Assembly: GCA_037954665.1 (NCBI GenBank)
Contig: JBBMOL010000021.1
Location: 1,364,001-1,428,000, forward strand
Direction: 5' to 3'
Source of the DNA: Laguncularia racemosa
Taxonomy: Eukaryota; Streptophyta; Magnoliopsida; Myrtales; Combretaceae
Length of the DNA: 64,000 nucleotides
Under the pieces are notes generated by a model. The model was not told where the DNA came from. It did no database searches and worked only from the letters and a program-made list of their open reading frames with translations. Shown here piece by piece: positions 22,463 through 34,620 of the stretch. Every line of letters starts with the position of its first letter. Position 1 is the stretch's first letter. Made by a program: the position numbers and the translations under genes.

Positions 22463-23711
22463 GCAAGGGCCGCCTAATGGGTGGGGGCCGGAATTTGAGA
22501 AGCAAGACAACCTAGCAAAGGAAGAGGGAAAGACCATCAACATGACCAATTCTCGGAAGCCCCGGGTTATACGATGCTATGAGGGACAATCAGTCGAGGT
22601 GCAAATCCCGAGGAAAAGGTATGTATTCAATGTTCCCGTACCAGCAGAGAATTACAAGGCTGCACCATTCGACTACCGGGCCCTCGAACAAGAGCGACCT
22701 CCTATAGTGGGAGGTATCACCCGCTCTGGGAGATTATACGATCCGAAGTATAATAGCCCGACCGAAGAACCCAATACGGAGAAAACAGAGGAAGAGGAAG
22801 AGGGTCTTGCTGCATTTACGAAGATAGTAAAGGCCAGCGAATACAAGATCATGGAACAATTGAATAAAGTTCCGGCGCAGATATCTCTCATGGGCCTTCT
22901 TACTACATCTGAGCCCCACAGGGAAGCACTCTTTAAAGTGCTAAAACAGATTCAAGTCCCGAAAGGTATTGCTACAAACAAGATGGGTCACGTGGCAAAC
23001 TCTATCTTTACCATGGATCAAATATCTTTCTCTCCAGAAAAGCTAGGAGAAGAGGGAGACCAACATACCAAGCCACTATTCATAGTGGTCCGGTGCAGTG
23101 ACACCATCGTCTCCCGAGTACTTATCGACAACGGATCATCCCTCAACGTCTGCCCATTGGCAACACTCGACTTATTGGGGGTCGATCCAAGCAACATAAA
23201 ACCTAGCTCCACAGTGGTCAGAGCCTTCGACGGGTCAAAGAGAAACATTGTGGGGGAAGTGAACCTACCAGTGGAAATCAGTCCACAAGTATTCCACATC
23301 TCCTTCCAGGTCCTCGACATCCCAAGGTCTTTTAACCTGCTCCTGAGACGACCCTGGATACATGCTGCTGGTGCCATTCCCTCTAGTCTCCACCAAAAGG
23401 TCAAATTCATCACAAATGGGCAGATAGTTACAATACTGGGCGAGCAGGATTACGCCATATACAAAGAGACTGCCATACCTTACATCGGGGATGAAGGTTC
23501 AGAAGACCTGGGGTTGCAGATTTTCAACAAAGTGAATATGATGACCAGCAAGGAGGGCCATCAGTTTAAAGAGGGGCAGCACGGGATCTTCGGACTAGGG
23601 TATGTTCCTACGGCCGCGGAAGAAGCACAAGTAAGGGGTGTTAAAGGCAGAGTGAAAGGGAAGCTGATTGACACCCAGATGTGCATCCCACCTCTCCAAC
23701 AATCTTTCTAA
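22404..23711 (+). CDS. G2 gag C-terminus and aspartic protease
   Basis: The 435-residue frame begins with gag tail sequence, then a linker with an ITRSGRLY motif typical of Tat/Ogre elements. From about residue 215 comes a retropepsin: IVSRVLIDNGSSLNVCPL has the catalytic D-x-G-S motif, and FNLLLRRPWIHAAGAIPSSL is the conserved second half, with R where a G usually precedes RPW. It ends in QMCIPPLQQSF. The protease would process the polyprotein in the virus-like particle. The intron that separates protease from RT in Ogre elements should begin near its end. A donor-like CAA|GTAAGG lies at 23631. Confidence 0.8.
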   Translation: MGESHGKFQYLVNYSYTPTEQGPPNGWGPEFEKQDNLAKEEGKTINMTNSRKPRVIRCYEGQSVEVQIPRKRYVFNVPVPAENYKAAPFDYRALEQERPPIVGGITRSGRLYDPKYNSPTEEPNTEKTEEEEEGLAAFTKIVKASEYKIMEQLNKVPAQISLMGLLTTSEPHREALFKVLKQIQVPKGIATNKMGHVANSIFTMDQISFSPEKLGEEGDQHTKPLFIVVRCSDTIVSRVLIDNGSSLNVCPLATLDLLGVDPSNIKPSSTVVRAFDGSKRNIVGEVNLPVEISPQVFHISFQVLDIPRSFNLLLRRPWIHAAGAIPSSLHQKVKFITNGQIVTILGEQDYAIYKETAIPYIGDEGSEDLGLQIFNKVNMMTSKEGHQFKEGQHGIFGLGYVPTAAEEAQVRGVKGRVKGKLIDTQMCIPPLQQSF

Positions 23712-23956
23712 AGGGCAAATACCATTCAAGAGCTTCGAATAAACAAAGAAGACAACAACAAAGGGGAATCAATCTCCCGCATGTCCAACCAACATCCAGC
23801 TCTAAACAACTGGTTTTGTTGTCCTATCAATAGCGCTAGGTTAGCTCAAGAGTAGAAAAGAATCATTGAACAAATTTTATTGAGACTATTTATCGAATTC
23901 CATTACAGTTTGTTTCTTTTATTATTATATATGATTTCATTTTTTATGTCACTCAG
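23712..23956 (+). other. Probable Ogre-type intron region between protease and RT
   Basis: A non-coding gap separates the protease stop from RT. It ends in a long T-rich tract and a strong acceptor, ATGTCACTCAG, at 23956. Candidate donors are CAA|GTAAGG at 23631 and CTAG|GTTAGC at 23849. The phases of the first do not match the RT frame, so the donor is unsettled. Ogre elements are known to splice here to make the gag-pol protein. Confidence 0.5.
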
Positions 23957-25811
23957 ATCTCCCACCATCGAACATCAGGGATATTTCGCGCAAGTAGAAT
24001 GTAAAAACGTTGATATCGTTCCCAACGCTGCTGGGTCAATTGTTGAAGATGATATCTTAGACCACGAAATAATACAAGAAAATTGGCTAAAACATGAACA
24101 AAGCGGAATCTCGATTGACGAGCCTGTGGAGACGGTAAATCTAGGAAGCATGGAAAACCCTAAGAACCTCAAAATCGAGACCAGTTTGAGTGCCGAGCAA
24201 AAATGTGAGATACCCGAGCTATTAATCGAATATGCAGATGTGTTCGCCTGGTCATATGGTGACATGCCAGGGCTAGACCAGTCGATAGTAGTTCACAGGC
24301 TTCCCACAAGGGAAGATGTCAAACCTAAAAAACAAAAACTAAGAAGATTTAGGCCCGACATCTTGCTAAAAATCAAAGAAGAAGTCAAGAAACTACTAGA
24401 AGTAGGGTTCATCGAAGTATCCGACTACCCAGAATGGGTGGCAAATGTAGTCCCCGTTATAAAAAAGAACGGAAAAGTGCGCGTATGCGTGGACTTTCGG
24501 GACTTAAACCAAGCCACGCCAAAGGATAACTTCCCCCTACCTCATATTGATGTTCTAGTGGATAACACCGCGGGAAACCATCTCTTCTCATTCATGGACG
24601 GTTTCTCAGGATACAATCAAATAAAAATGGCCGAGGAAGACAAGACCAAAACAACCTTCATCACGACATGGGGAACTTTCTGTTACAAAGTCATGCCCTT
24701 CGGTCTGAAAAACGCCGGGGCAACGTATTAGAGAGCCATGGTCGCCATACTTCACGACATGATGCATCGTGAGGTTGAGGTATATGTCGACGACATGATA
24801 GCCAAATCCAAAGAAGGAGAAAGCCATATAGATATCCTGAGGAAATTGTTCAAACGACTGAGGAAGTTCCAGCTTAAGTTAAACCCGGAAAAATGTACTT
24901 TCGGGGTTACAACGGGGAAATTGTTAGGGTTCGTCATCAGCCAGGAGGGCATTAAGATTGACCCTGACAAGGTAAAGTCCATATTAGAGTTACCTTCCCC
25001 ACGCTCCGTTAAAGAAGTAAGAAGCTTGCTGGGGAGACTAAATTATATAGCTCGGTTTATCTCACAACTCACCGACAAATGCCGGTCGCTATTCCGTCTG
25101 TTGAAGAAAAACGTCGCAATAGAATGGGACGACGAATGTGAAGAAGTGTTCAGGACAATCAAAGACTACCTTATAAAACCCCCGGTCTTGATAGTCCCGA
25201 AACAAGGAAAACCCTTATTCTTATACCTCACCATACTCCCCGAATCCATGGGATGTGTGTTGGGGCAGAAAGATGAAGAGGGAAGAGAACGTCCCATATA
25301 TTATTTGAGCAAGAAGTTCACAGATGGGGAACAAAGGTACTCAGAGGTGGAGAAGACGTGTTGTGCGTTAATTTGGGTCATGCATCGACTAAGGCAATAC
25401 ACCCTTTACTATCATATTGAGCTGTTGACAAGACATGATCCCTTGAAATACTTGGCAGAGAAGCCAGCATTGATGGGTAGAATCTCTAAATGGCAGATGC
25501 TTCTATCCGAGTTTGACATCACGTATGTAAATCAAAACTCGATAAAGGGGCAAGCCTTAGCTGATCAGTTGACCGAACACCCTGTCGAGACAGATACCCA
25601 AGAAATACAAGTCCAATTTCCGGACGAGAACATATTAACAGTAGAAGATATGCCGGTAGAAAACTCTGGGAGAGAGCAGAATGGTGGGTGGAAACTGTTC
25701 TTCGACGGGGCTGCCAATGTATTCGGTTATGGGATTGGGGCAGTATTGATATCCCCAGACGGCACTCAATTCCCTGCAGCGACAAGACTTACATTTTTAC
25801 TATACCAATAA
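23957..25811 (+). pseudogene. G2 reverse transcriptase and first RNase H, broken by an amber codon
   Basis: Domains in order are an RT N-terminal leader, RT fingers (KVRVCVDFRDLNQATPKDNFPLP, then FSFMDGFSGYNQI), the catalytic YVDDM at about 24783, connection and a gypsy RNase H (YYLSKKFTDGEQRYSEVEK, LTRHDPLKYL). After that the second, archaeal-type RNase H starts (LFFDGAANVFGYGIGAVL). A TAG at 24729-24731 interrupts RT just before the catalytic motif, at a spot where relatives have Gln. A run of five T at 25794-25798 shifts the frame in the second RNase H, and the frame stops at 25811. Everything else is collinear with Ogre/Tat pol. Copying would need another element's enzymes. Confidence 0.9.
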
Positions 25812-27434
25812 TATCGCGGAATATGAAGCATGTATTCTTGGCCTCAAAATGGCCTGCCAAATGGGAATCCGCGAATTAGAGGTGTACGGGGACTCGTCGC
25901 TCATCATACTACAAACAAGAGGGGAATACAAAACTAAAGACCCCAAACTGGTACCGTACCATCAACACTTGATAGAGCTGATTGAGGAGTTCAAGGCAAT
26001 CACCTTCACGTACATCCCAAGAATTCAGAACCAGTTCGCAGATGCCCTAGCCACACTAGCGTCCGTGATTCAAATAACAGGAGGAGCCGAAGTTCAACCG
26101 ATGAAAATAGACATCGAAAGTCGGCCCGCTTATTGTTTGACAATTGAAAAGATACAAGATGATAAGCCCTGGTATCACGACATCAAGACCTTCCTCCAAG
26201 AAGGTAAATACCCTGAAATGGCTAGCAAGAATGACCAAAGAACGCTCAGAAGGTTGGCAAGTCATTTCTTATTAAGTGGGTCTATACTCTACAAGAGATC
26301 ATATGATACCACCCTGTTGAGATGCGTGGACAAAAATGAAGCATGCGAACTCATGAAGGAAATACATGAAGGGGTATGTGGACCTCATATGAACGGCTAC
26401 ATGTTGGCCCGAAAAATCATGAGGTTAGGGTATTACTGGTTAACCATGGAGTCGGATTGCATAAAGTATGTTAAGCACTGCCATTTGTGCCAAGTATACG
26501 CAAACCGGATCAATGCTCCACCCAACGAGCTACATTTGTTATCAGCGCCGTGGCCTTTCTCCATGTGGGGAATCGACATAATCGGCCCAATCACTCCAAC
26601 AACATCCAATGGCCACAGATTTATACTGGTAGCGATTGATTACTTCACCAAATGGGTAGAAGCGTCATCATATACCAATGTCACAAAAGGGGTAATAGTC
26701 CGCTTCTTAAAAAGGGACATAATAGCCCGATATGGAGTTCCTAAGTCGATCATCACCGACAATGGTACCAATCTCAACAATAAATCGATGACAGGTTTAT
26801 GTCAACAATTCCACATAAACCACAGAAATTCAACCCCCTACCGACCTCAAATGAACGGGGCAGTAGAAGCAGCTAACAAAAATATCAAGAAGATCATCGA
26901 GAAAATGACAACAACTTACAAAGATTGGCACGAAATGTTACCATTTGCTCTCATGGCTTATAGGACTTCAATAAAAACATCTACGGGAGCTACCCCTTAC
27001 TCATTGGTATATGGTACAGAAGCAGTGCTACCAATGGAAGTCGAGATACCATCATTCAGAATCTTGTCAGAAACTCAATTAACAGAATCGGATTGGGTAA
27101 AGAAAAGGCTTGATCAGCTGAATCTGATTGATGAAAGAAGACTTACCGCGAAAGAAGACTTACCGCGCTATGTCATGGTCAGTGTTACCAATAGAGGATA
27201 GCTCGAGCATTCAACAAGAAGATGAGACCTTGGTACTTCAAAGAGGGCGATCTAGTACTAAGAAAAGTTCTCCCGAACGCCCAAGACACTAGAGGAAAAT
27301 TCACTCCAAATTATGAAGGCCCGTATGTGGTGAAAAAGGTTCTGTCAGGTGGTACTCTAATATTAACTCAGATGGATGGTCCAGAATTGAGAGACCCCGT
27401 CAACACAGATGCTGTAAAGATGTACTATCCTTAG
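25812..27434 (+). pseudogene. G2 second RNase H and integrase
   Basis: The frame carries the rest of the archaeal-type RNase H (IRELEVYGDSSLIILQT, FADALATLAS). The integrase follows: an HHCC zinc finger ending HCHLCQ, core motifs WGIDIIGP (first Asp), IITDNGTN (second Asp) and GAVEAANKNIKK (Glu). The gypsy end module (YEGPYVVKK) sits near 27320. A 17-base tandem duplication at 27133-27166 shifts the frame before the last module, which continues in another frame at 27222-27434. The dual RNase H is diagnostic of the Tat/Ogre lineage. Confidence 0.9.
27133..27166 (+). repeat. 17-base tandem duplication breaking the G2 integrase frame
   Basis: GAAAGAAGACTTACCGC occurs twice in a row (27133-27149 and 27150-27166). 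Because 17 is not a multiple of three, the integrase frame ends soon after, at 27201, and the conserved terminal module resumes in another frame. Confidence 0.9.
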
Positions 27435-29326
27435 GCAAGGGAATTGAAATTTTGCCAATGTTTATGAAAGCCAATATTCGATACAAAGTTCGTTGAGTCG
27501 AGTTTTTACTTTTCTACAAGCAAAGCTAATATCCCTGAATGGTCAACAATCCCAATCAATTCTCATCATAATAAATACACCTAAACACATTACCCACCAC
27601 TTTGTCAATGAAAGATAAACACTAAAATGATAATGAATCTTAATGTAATTTGTAATATAATTTTGTCTACTCCTAAGCATTAAAAATGAGCGCATTATTA
27701 GGATAACATTACCGTCGAAAGAGCTTTGTGCATAAAGAAAAGAGGCACACAAAGATTTTCAATCCAGTGTCAAGATAAGAAGAAAAGAAGCAGGAGCAAA
27801 CCAACACGAAGGTTCAGTTGTTTGGTTGCTATCCGAGATAAACTGGCAAGCATATTAAAATAGGTAACTATCATCACATCATGAAAGGCATCACATCATC
27901 TAGCTTAGTAAGAAGCATGTTCAAGAGTACCAGATGAGTCAGCTCATAATGAAGTACGTGTCTAGACATTTCCTTTAATAGGGTTAGTCAGCCCAATATG
28001 GGCACTTTCCCGAAAAAACCTGTTCTCAGGATCAGCTCATGGGGGAACCTTTTGAGACAGTTCTATTTTAGGTTAGTCAGCTCTTGGGGCACTTTCCTAA
28101 AAATCAATCCAAGGGTTAGTCAGCCCAATATGGGCACTTTCCCGAAAAAAACCTGTTCTCAGGGTCAGCTCATGAGGGCACCTTTTGAGATAGTTCTATT
28201 TTAGGTTAGTCAGCTCTTGGAGCACTTTCCTAAAAATCAATCCAAGGGTTAGTCAGCCCAATATGGGCACTTTCCCGAAAAAACCTGTCCTCAATGGTCA
28301 GCTCATAAGGGCACCTTTTGAGACAGTTCTATTTTAGGTTAGTCAGCTCTTGGGGCACTTTCCTAAAAATCAATCCTAGGGTTAGTCAGCCCAATATGGG
28401 CACTTTCCCGAAAAAAACCTATTCTCAAGGTCAGCTCATAAGGGCACCTTTTGAGACAGTCCTATCTAAGGTTAGTCAGCCCAAGATGAGCACTTTCCTA
28501 AGAATTTATCAAAGGTTAGTCAGCCCAATATGGGCACTTTCCTAAAAATCCGTTCTCAGGGTCAGCTCATAAGGGCACCTTTTGAGACAGTTCTATTTTA
28601 GGTTAGTCAGCTCTTGAGGCACTTTCCTAAAAATTAATCCAAGGGTTAGTCAGCCCAATATGGGCACTTTCCCGAAAAAACCTATTCTCAGGGTCAGCTC
28701 ATAAGGGAACCTTTTGAGACAGTTCTATCTAAGGTTAGTCAGCCCAAGATGGGCACTTTCCTAATAATTTTATCAAAGGTTAGTCAGCCCAATATGGGCA
28801 CTTTCCTAAAAATCCGTTCTCAAGGTCAGCTCATAAGGGCACCTTTTGAGACACTACCACAGGTTAGTCAGCCCAAGATGGGCACTTTCCTAAAATCTAT
28901 TTTAAGGTTAGTCAGCCCAATATGGGCACTTTCCTAGATTCTCCTGATTAGTCAGCTCTTGGGGCACTTTTCGGAAACATCCTTCCCAAACAGTTGCTAG
29001 TCTAACAAGACGCTTCTATCGACAGGTAGCCAGCTCATAAGGGCGCTTCCTAAGTAAATTTTCTTTCCAAGGTTGCAAGTCTGATAAGACGCTTCCTATC
29101 ATCATTTCTCATACATTCCTACTCAACGCTTGAGATGTGTCCTGTCACCAATTAGTTAGCCCATAAAGCACTTTTTGAAGAGAGAACATTACCTTGAATT
29201 GTTAGGAACATCTTCAACCGTAGGATTATCAGCTCTTGGGGCATTTTCCTACTAAAACCTAATTCAAGAGGTCAAAAATGGCGTCTTTTGTTTGTCTTTG
29301 TAGTTAAGTTTTTCAAACTTTACCAC
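27435..29326 (+). other. G2 3' untranslated region
   Basis: No gene is present between the integrase end and the polypurine tract. The first 500 bases are unique sequence, then comes the 132-base array. Degenerate relatives (GCTCATAAGGGCGCTTCC, GTCTGATAAGACGCTTCC) continue to about 29250. Confidence 0.8.
27981..28970 (+). repeat. 132-base tandem array in the G2 3' untranslated region
   Basis: Units beginning GGGTTAGTCAGCCCAATATG lie at 27981, 28113, 28246 and 28379. A variant near 28515 and another copy at 28643 follow, giving a period of 132-133 and about seven units. Each unit is itself built from 40-45-base sub-repeats that vary around GTCAGC...GGGCACTTTCC. Such hypervariable 3' arrays are known in Ogre/Tat elements and can seed satellite DNA. 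The open frames that run through them are artefacts of the repeats. Confidence 0.9.
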
Positions 29327-29339
29327 AAAGAGGGGCAGC
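29327..29339 (+). other. G2 polypurine tract
   Basis: AAAGAGGGGCAGC directly precedes the 3' LTR and would prime plus-strand DNA synthesis. The LTR then begins TATAAACACC, where the 5' LTR has TGTAAACACC, so the G of the TG end has mutated to A. Confidence 0.8.
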
Positions 29340-31456
29340 TATAAACACCCCATTTTTGCCCTAGGAGTCAATAATTTTCAATAATAATCAATTTTCAATT
29401 TTTCCTAATTTTTCCCAATTTTTCCTAATTTAGCATAAAATAATAAAAATGTTCAAAAAAATAAAAATAAATAGGAAAACACTTCAATTTTGAAAAATGA
29501 TTTCGGAAATAGCAATAATGAATAATAAACAATTTTTACAAATTTTTGAAATTTCAAAAAATACAAAAAAATAGAAAAATTGCATTGCATATATGCAATT
29601 TGCGAAATAAATAAAATCGCGAAAGTAGGCTAGCCCAGCTGGTCCGGACCATGGCTAGGCGCGCGCGCGGGGGGGGCTCGGTCAAACGTTCGAATCGCGG
29701 AGGAAGCAGTTTCCGCGTTTTGCAATTTTTCGACTTATCCAGGACACGTGGCAGCATCTGATTGGCTAGAAGAAACGCACGCGCCGGGCGCGTGATCGTC
29801 TCTTACCTCGAGCCCGAGATCGCCGGCGAAGAAAAAATTCATATTTCAACCGTTTTTATTCAATTTTTTTTGCACAAATCCAACAAATCTTCAACAAAAA
29901 TAAGATAAACATTATCTAATTAAAATCAAATCGCAACAAATCGTTGGATGGGCACGAATCGGAGTTGGTTTTTCAACCGAAAATCCGATCAGCTTCAATC
30001 GGAGGAAATCCGAGCTTATCCAGCTCGATTTCAAGCGCCTATAAATAGAGGAGGAGATGAGGAAGCAAGATCACATATCAGAATTGTGAGAGAGAGAGAA
30101 AAGAGTGTAGATCGGAGGAAACCCAAAGTTGCGACCACCGATCGGAGTTGAGCCACCGCAAGGAGACGTTCTGAGAGTAAATCGCCACCACCATCGGATT
30201 CAGCACCCTCAAGAAGCTAGGATTCGACACTTCACCCGCCGCAAAAGACCGTCGGAACGCCGTGAACGAGCCAACCCCGCCGCCGTGTCCGACCGATCCG
30301 ACCCGACCCGCGCATCGACCCGGATCCAGGTAAGTCGGATTTTTCGGATTTTTTTTATTTTTATTTAATTAATTTTGTTTATTTATTTATTCTGAATTAA
30401 TTAATTTATTATTTGTTATTTAGTTATTTATTTATTTATTTATGTGTTATTTTTAATAAATAGGAAAATGTAGAAATTAGATTTTTCTAGAATTTAATAA
30501 TGTAGAAAAATAATAAAAAAATAATAAATAGATAAATAAAAAATAATAAAAAATAATAAATATATATATAGAAAAATAATAAAAAATTAGGAAAAATAAA
30601 TCATAACATTTTAGATGTCAAATAGGATAGATAATAAACAAAAATTCCCAAAAAAATCACAAAAATCACAAAAATTCCCAAAAATCACGAAAATCAACAA
30701 AAATTCCCCAAAACCACAAAAATCCCCAAAAATTCTCAAAATTCACAAAAATAACAAAAAAATCATAAAAAGTCATAAAAAATCATAAAAAGATAAATAA
30801 ATAAGTTTTAGCACTTAGAGAAATCATTTTCATCAAATAAATCAAAATTGATGTTTTCCCTACAAAATCATTTTTCAAAAATGAAATCAAGCTTAGGCTT
30901 AGAGTTTTAGGAAAAATCCCAAAAATGGTAAGAACATAAATCGAAAGAAATTTCAAAATTAAAATTCACCAATGCACTAAAGATTTTCAGAAAAGCGAAC
31001 TACGGCTTGTTTGATCCTGAGTAGCAGGTACGTAGGCACCCATTCGGGTCAACCCATAAAATAAATGAAAAAAAAATCCTTTTTCTGAAATAAATTCAAA
31101 GACATAACAAAAATTAATAGAAACACAATGAAACACATTTCTAAAGATGAACAATTTTAGGAGATTAGGTGGTAACCGTATAAGTTTTAATAGGTTAGCC
31201 TCCAGACTTAGAAACTCTTGTTTTCCCTTTTTCTCTCTTCTCATAAAAACGAGAAGAAGGAATAACGACGACTAGTAGTCCAAATTAAGACTAATCCTCT
31301 CCTTTAGTCTTAATTCACTTTTTTCCCAACAATAGTTGGGTGGCGACTCCAAAAATCAAACGAAATTCCTAACTCAAGTCGAGGATCTACATTAGATGAG
31401 CATAGGGTCTAGTCTAGATCGAATTAGGAATGGGAATTCAAAAATTAGACTCGACA
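29340..31456 (+). repeat. G2 3' LTR
   Basis: A 2117-base LTR collinear with 16485-18577. It carries the TATA box at 30040 and the LTR splice donor at 30329. Differences from the 5' LTR include small indels, such as an extra CGCATCGACC block near 30311, and about 2% substitutions in the last 577 bases compared by eye. It ends AGACTCGACA, followed by the target duplication GTCCC. Confidence 0.95.
30040..30047 (+). promoter_or_regulatory. TATA box of G2 3' LTR
   Basis: TATAAATA is identical in context to the one at 17173. If active it would drive transcription outward into the decayed G1 pol region, antisense to it. Confidence 0.6.
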
Positions 31457-31461
31457 GTCCC

Positions 31462-31502
31462 ATTTCACCATGTACCTATTTGTTAATGCCTCCACCTCAT
31501 CA
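31462..31502 (-). repeat. G1 3' LTR, inner part
   Basis: These 41 bases (ATTTCACCATGTACC to CACCTCATCA) complete the LTR begun at 15902 and match 36485-36525. The edge is set by the neighbouring minus-strand purine tract, CCACCCTAGGGAGGA, at 31503-31517, which is G1's polypurine tract. Confidence 0.85.
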
Positions 31503-34500
31503 TCCTCCCTAGGGTGGACATAATTCGCCCTTGAATTGTCTTCAACTGAACTATTTCTAGTGCAGTGAATAAGATGCTTCACATTGAATACATTTGCAGT
31601 TCGAATGTAGCTAGGCAGCATCAATTTGTATGCACTCGAGTTGATCTTCTTTATGATCTCCACTAACCCAATCTTTTTAGCCGATAGTTTGTTATACTCA
31701 CCAACAGAAAACCTATCCTTAGTAAGGACAACTCAGACATAATCTCCCACATCAAACTCCACATGTCGTTTTTTTCTATCAGCAGCTTCTTTATATTTAC
31801 CTGTAGCCTTTTGTAAGTTGTGCTAAACAATCTTGTGAAGATCCTACAGGTTATGGACAAAATCTTCTGCCTTGCCATGAATCCTAATTCGATCTGGCAA
31901 TGGTTGCAAATCCAGTGGACTTCTAGAAACGACAAAGTAAACCACTTAGAATAGACTAAACCCTATACTGTGATTGACTACATGATTATGTGCAAACTTT
32001 GCCTGACTCAGCTTTTGATCCCAACTCTTCACATGCTCACCCACTAAACTCCTTAATAAATTTCTTAAGGACCTATTTACTACCTCAGTTTGCCCATCTG
32101 TTTGTGGGTGATAAGCACTAGCTGAATGTTGACCATCTTCCATAAACTTCACTAAAAATGGCTGAGAAACCTTGTATCTCTATCAAATACAATGGTTCCA
32201 AGCAACCTATGCAATCTATATACTTCCCTAAAGTACAACTGTGCAACGCAGACAGCATTTGTGGTCTTCTTACAGGGAATAAAATGCACCATTTTAGAAA
32301 ATCCGTCAACTACTATAAAGATGGAGTCATTACCTCACTAGGTTCATGGCAAGCCTAAAGTGAAATCCATGCTCACATCAATCCAAGGTTGCAAAGGAAT
32401 TGGAAGTGGCATATATAATCCTGCATTCATGGCTACTCCTTTGGACACTTGACAGACTCTACACCTTTGTACATACTTCTCCACTTCTTCACGAATAATT
32501 AACTAAAAATATGATGCATGCACCAATTACAAAGTCTTATCTCATCCCACATGACCCACACTATGCAGCTCTTGAATAATTTGATCTCTCAAACTATAGT
32601 TTGGAATACATAGCTGATTACCCCTAAATAAAAAACCATCTTGCAGTAAATGTTTTGTTTTATCACCAACTCTAATTCTTGCTAAGATAATAGAAAAATA
32701 GGGGTCACCTTCAAGCAACTCAACAAATGAATTAAAACTAGGTACCTCCACTTACATTTTGCTTAAAAGACTCCTATGTCTACACAGTGCATCAGCAACC
32801 TGGTTTGTGACACCACTCTTGTGCTTCACGACAAAGGTGAAACATTCCAAATAGGCCACCCATGAAGCATGACGAGATGACACTTTATCCTAACTATGTA
32901 AGTGTTTCAAAGCTTCATGGTCAGTATATAAGATGAATTCTTTGTGAAACAAACAATGACATCAGTGCTTCACAGCTTGCACCACAGCATAGAATTCCAC
33001 ATCATATGTACTATATCTCAACTTGGCCCCTATTAACTTCTCATTAAAATAAGCGATTGGTTTATTGTTCTAGCTCAAAACAGCTCCAATCCCCACTTTA
33101 GAGGCATCTGCATGTAACTCAAAAGGCTAATGGAAATCTAGCAACAGTAAAATCGAGGCTATAGTAAGACGCACTTTAATCTACTCAAAAGCCTTCTCAG
33201 CTTCATCAATCCACAAAAATTTCCCACCCTTCATACAATCAGTGATAGGAGCCATGATACTGTTGAAATGGGGTATAAATTGCCTATAAAATGATGTCAA
33301 GCCATGGAAGCTTCGAACTTCAGTCAATGTAGTAGGTCTAGGCCACTACCTAATTGCTTCCACTTTAGACTTATCTACTTGTAAACCATCAGCGGAAATT
33401 ATATAGCTAAGGAAAAGTACCTTAGTGGTCATGAAAATGCACTTTTTCAAGGCAGCATACAAATTTTCCCTACACAACACATTAAGAACATCCCGCAAAT
33501 GTTTGAGATGTTGCTCTAGATCAACAATATAAATTAGTATGTCGTCAAAGTATACGACAACACACTTGCCAATGAATGGCCTTAGAACTTGATTCATCAC
33601 CCCCATGAATGTGCTAGGTGCATTAAATAGTCTAAACGGCATAATCAGCCACTCATATAACCCCTCTCTTGTCTTGAAAGCTATCTTCCACTCATCACCA
33701 ACTCAAATACGAATCTGGTGATATCCATTCTTTAAATCCAGCTTCGAAAATACCTTAACACCACTTAACTAATCAAGTAAATCAATTAAGAGTGGAATAG
33801 GAAAACGATACCTTACAATAATTTTATTGATGGCCTAGCTATCCATACACATACGCCAGGTGCCATCCTTTTTAGGAGTCAAAAGACCCGAAACTGCGCA
33901 CGGACTCAAACTCTCCTGAATAAAACCCTTCACAAGAAATTCTTCAACCTACCTCCTCAATTCCTCATGTTTTGAAGGTTTCATTCGATAATGTGGTCTA
34001 TTAGGCAAGGCTGCACCGGGCTCAAGATCAATCTAGTGTTGGATGTCACATAATGGTAGTAACCCATCCGATAACTCATTAGGAAATATGTCCCAAAATT
34101 CCTCTATAACTGAAACTGCTACTTTAAGCACTTCAACTTCTTTCTCAATCTCCCTACCCACTAGAGCAAAGATAACTTTGGAATCCTACAACTCTTCCTC
34201 TAACTTAGCTAAATACAGATTGTTAGAGGCATTACTCTGCTTGACAAATATAGACTCAGTAGTGTCACTATTAGGAACTGACACATTTTTTACTCCCTTA
34301 CATACAAAGCTATAAGTGTTAGCTCTCCCATCATGAGTCACACCCCTGTCAAATTGCCACAACCTCCCCAACAGCAAATGGCAAGCATCCATTATCACAA
34401 CACTACACGAGATAGAGTCCTTATATTTATAACCAATGGAAAATGTAACCAGTGCTCATTTAGAGACACTTAACTCGCCGCCTTTCTTTAGCCAAGCTAA

Positions 34501-34620
34501 CCTAAAAGGTTTCGGGTGTTGTTCAGGTTTAATTCCTAGCTTTTGCACAGCTTTTGTGGACACAATGTTCTCATAGCTTCCCGAGTCGATCATGAATCAA
34601 CATACTTTACCCAAAATAAT
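31503..34620 (-). pseudogene. G1 protease-RT-RNase H-integrase polyprotein remains
   Basis: Read from 34620 down: an aspartic protease with MIDSGSYENIV at about 34590, its second half LLLGRLWQFDRGV near 34370, and RT with FSKLDLKNGYHQIRI-type sequence near 33720. The RT continues at 33642-33346 with MPFRLFNAPSTFMGVMNQVL and the catalytic FDDILIY. RNase H lies at about 33300-32780. Then come the H2C2 integrase finger (32750-32420) and core (about 32380-31930), with NHVVNHSIG-type sequence at its end. Stops, mostly TAG and TGA, break it every 50-150 codons. Domain order is Ty3/gypsy. I do not assign a clade. No chromodomain was recognised at the end. Confidence 0.85.

Larger units (their letters stand above)
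16485..31456 (+). mobile_element. Ogre/Tat-type gypsy retrotransposon G2, 14,972 bases
   Basis: It is flanked by GTCCC at 16480-16484 and 31457-31461. LTRs of about 2.1 kb (16485-18577 and 29340-31456) start TGTAAACACC and TATAAACACC and end CTCGACA. Inside are a PBS, ORF1, gag, protease, a probable intron, RT, RNase H, a second (archaeal-type) RNase H, integrase, a 3' tandem array and a polypurine tract. ORF1 before gag, the dual RNase H and an intron before RT are features of the Ogre/Tat lineage. By eye, the last 577 bases of the two LTRs differ at about 12 sites (2%), so it is the youngest large element here. It inserted 41 bases inside the edge of G1's left LTR. Confidence 0.95.

Noticed and set aside
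27998..28937. Several open frames in a row translating as MGTFPKK...VSQPNMGTF repeats
   Set aside because: They are produced by the 132-base tandem array in G2's 3' untranslated region. The frames change between units and no protein family matches.
31503..31663. Chromodomain at the end of G1 integrase
   Set aside because: The terminal sequence (HPREDDEVEALTNRYMVKWD) does not show the chromodomain pattern seen in G3, so no chromovirus assignment is made for G1.
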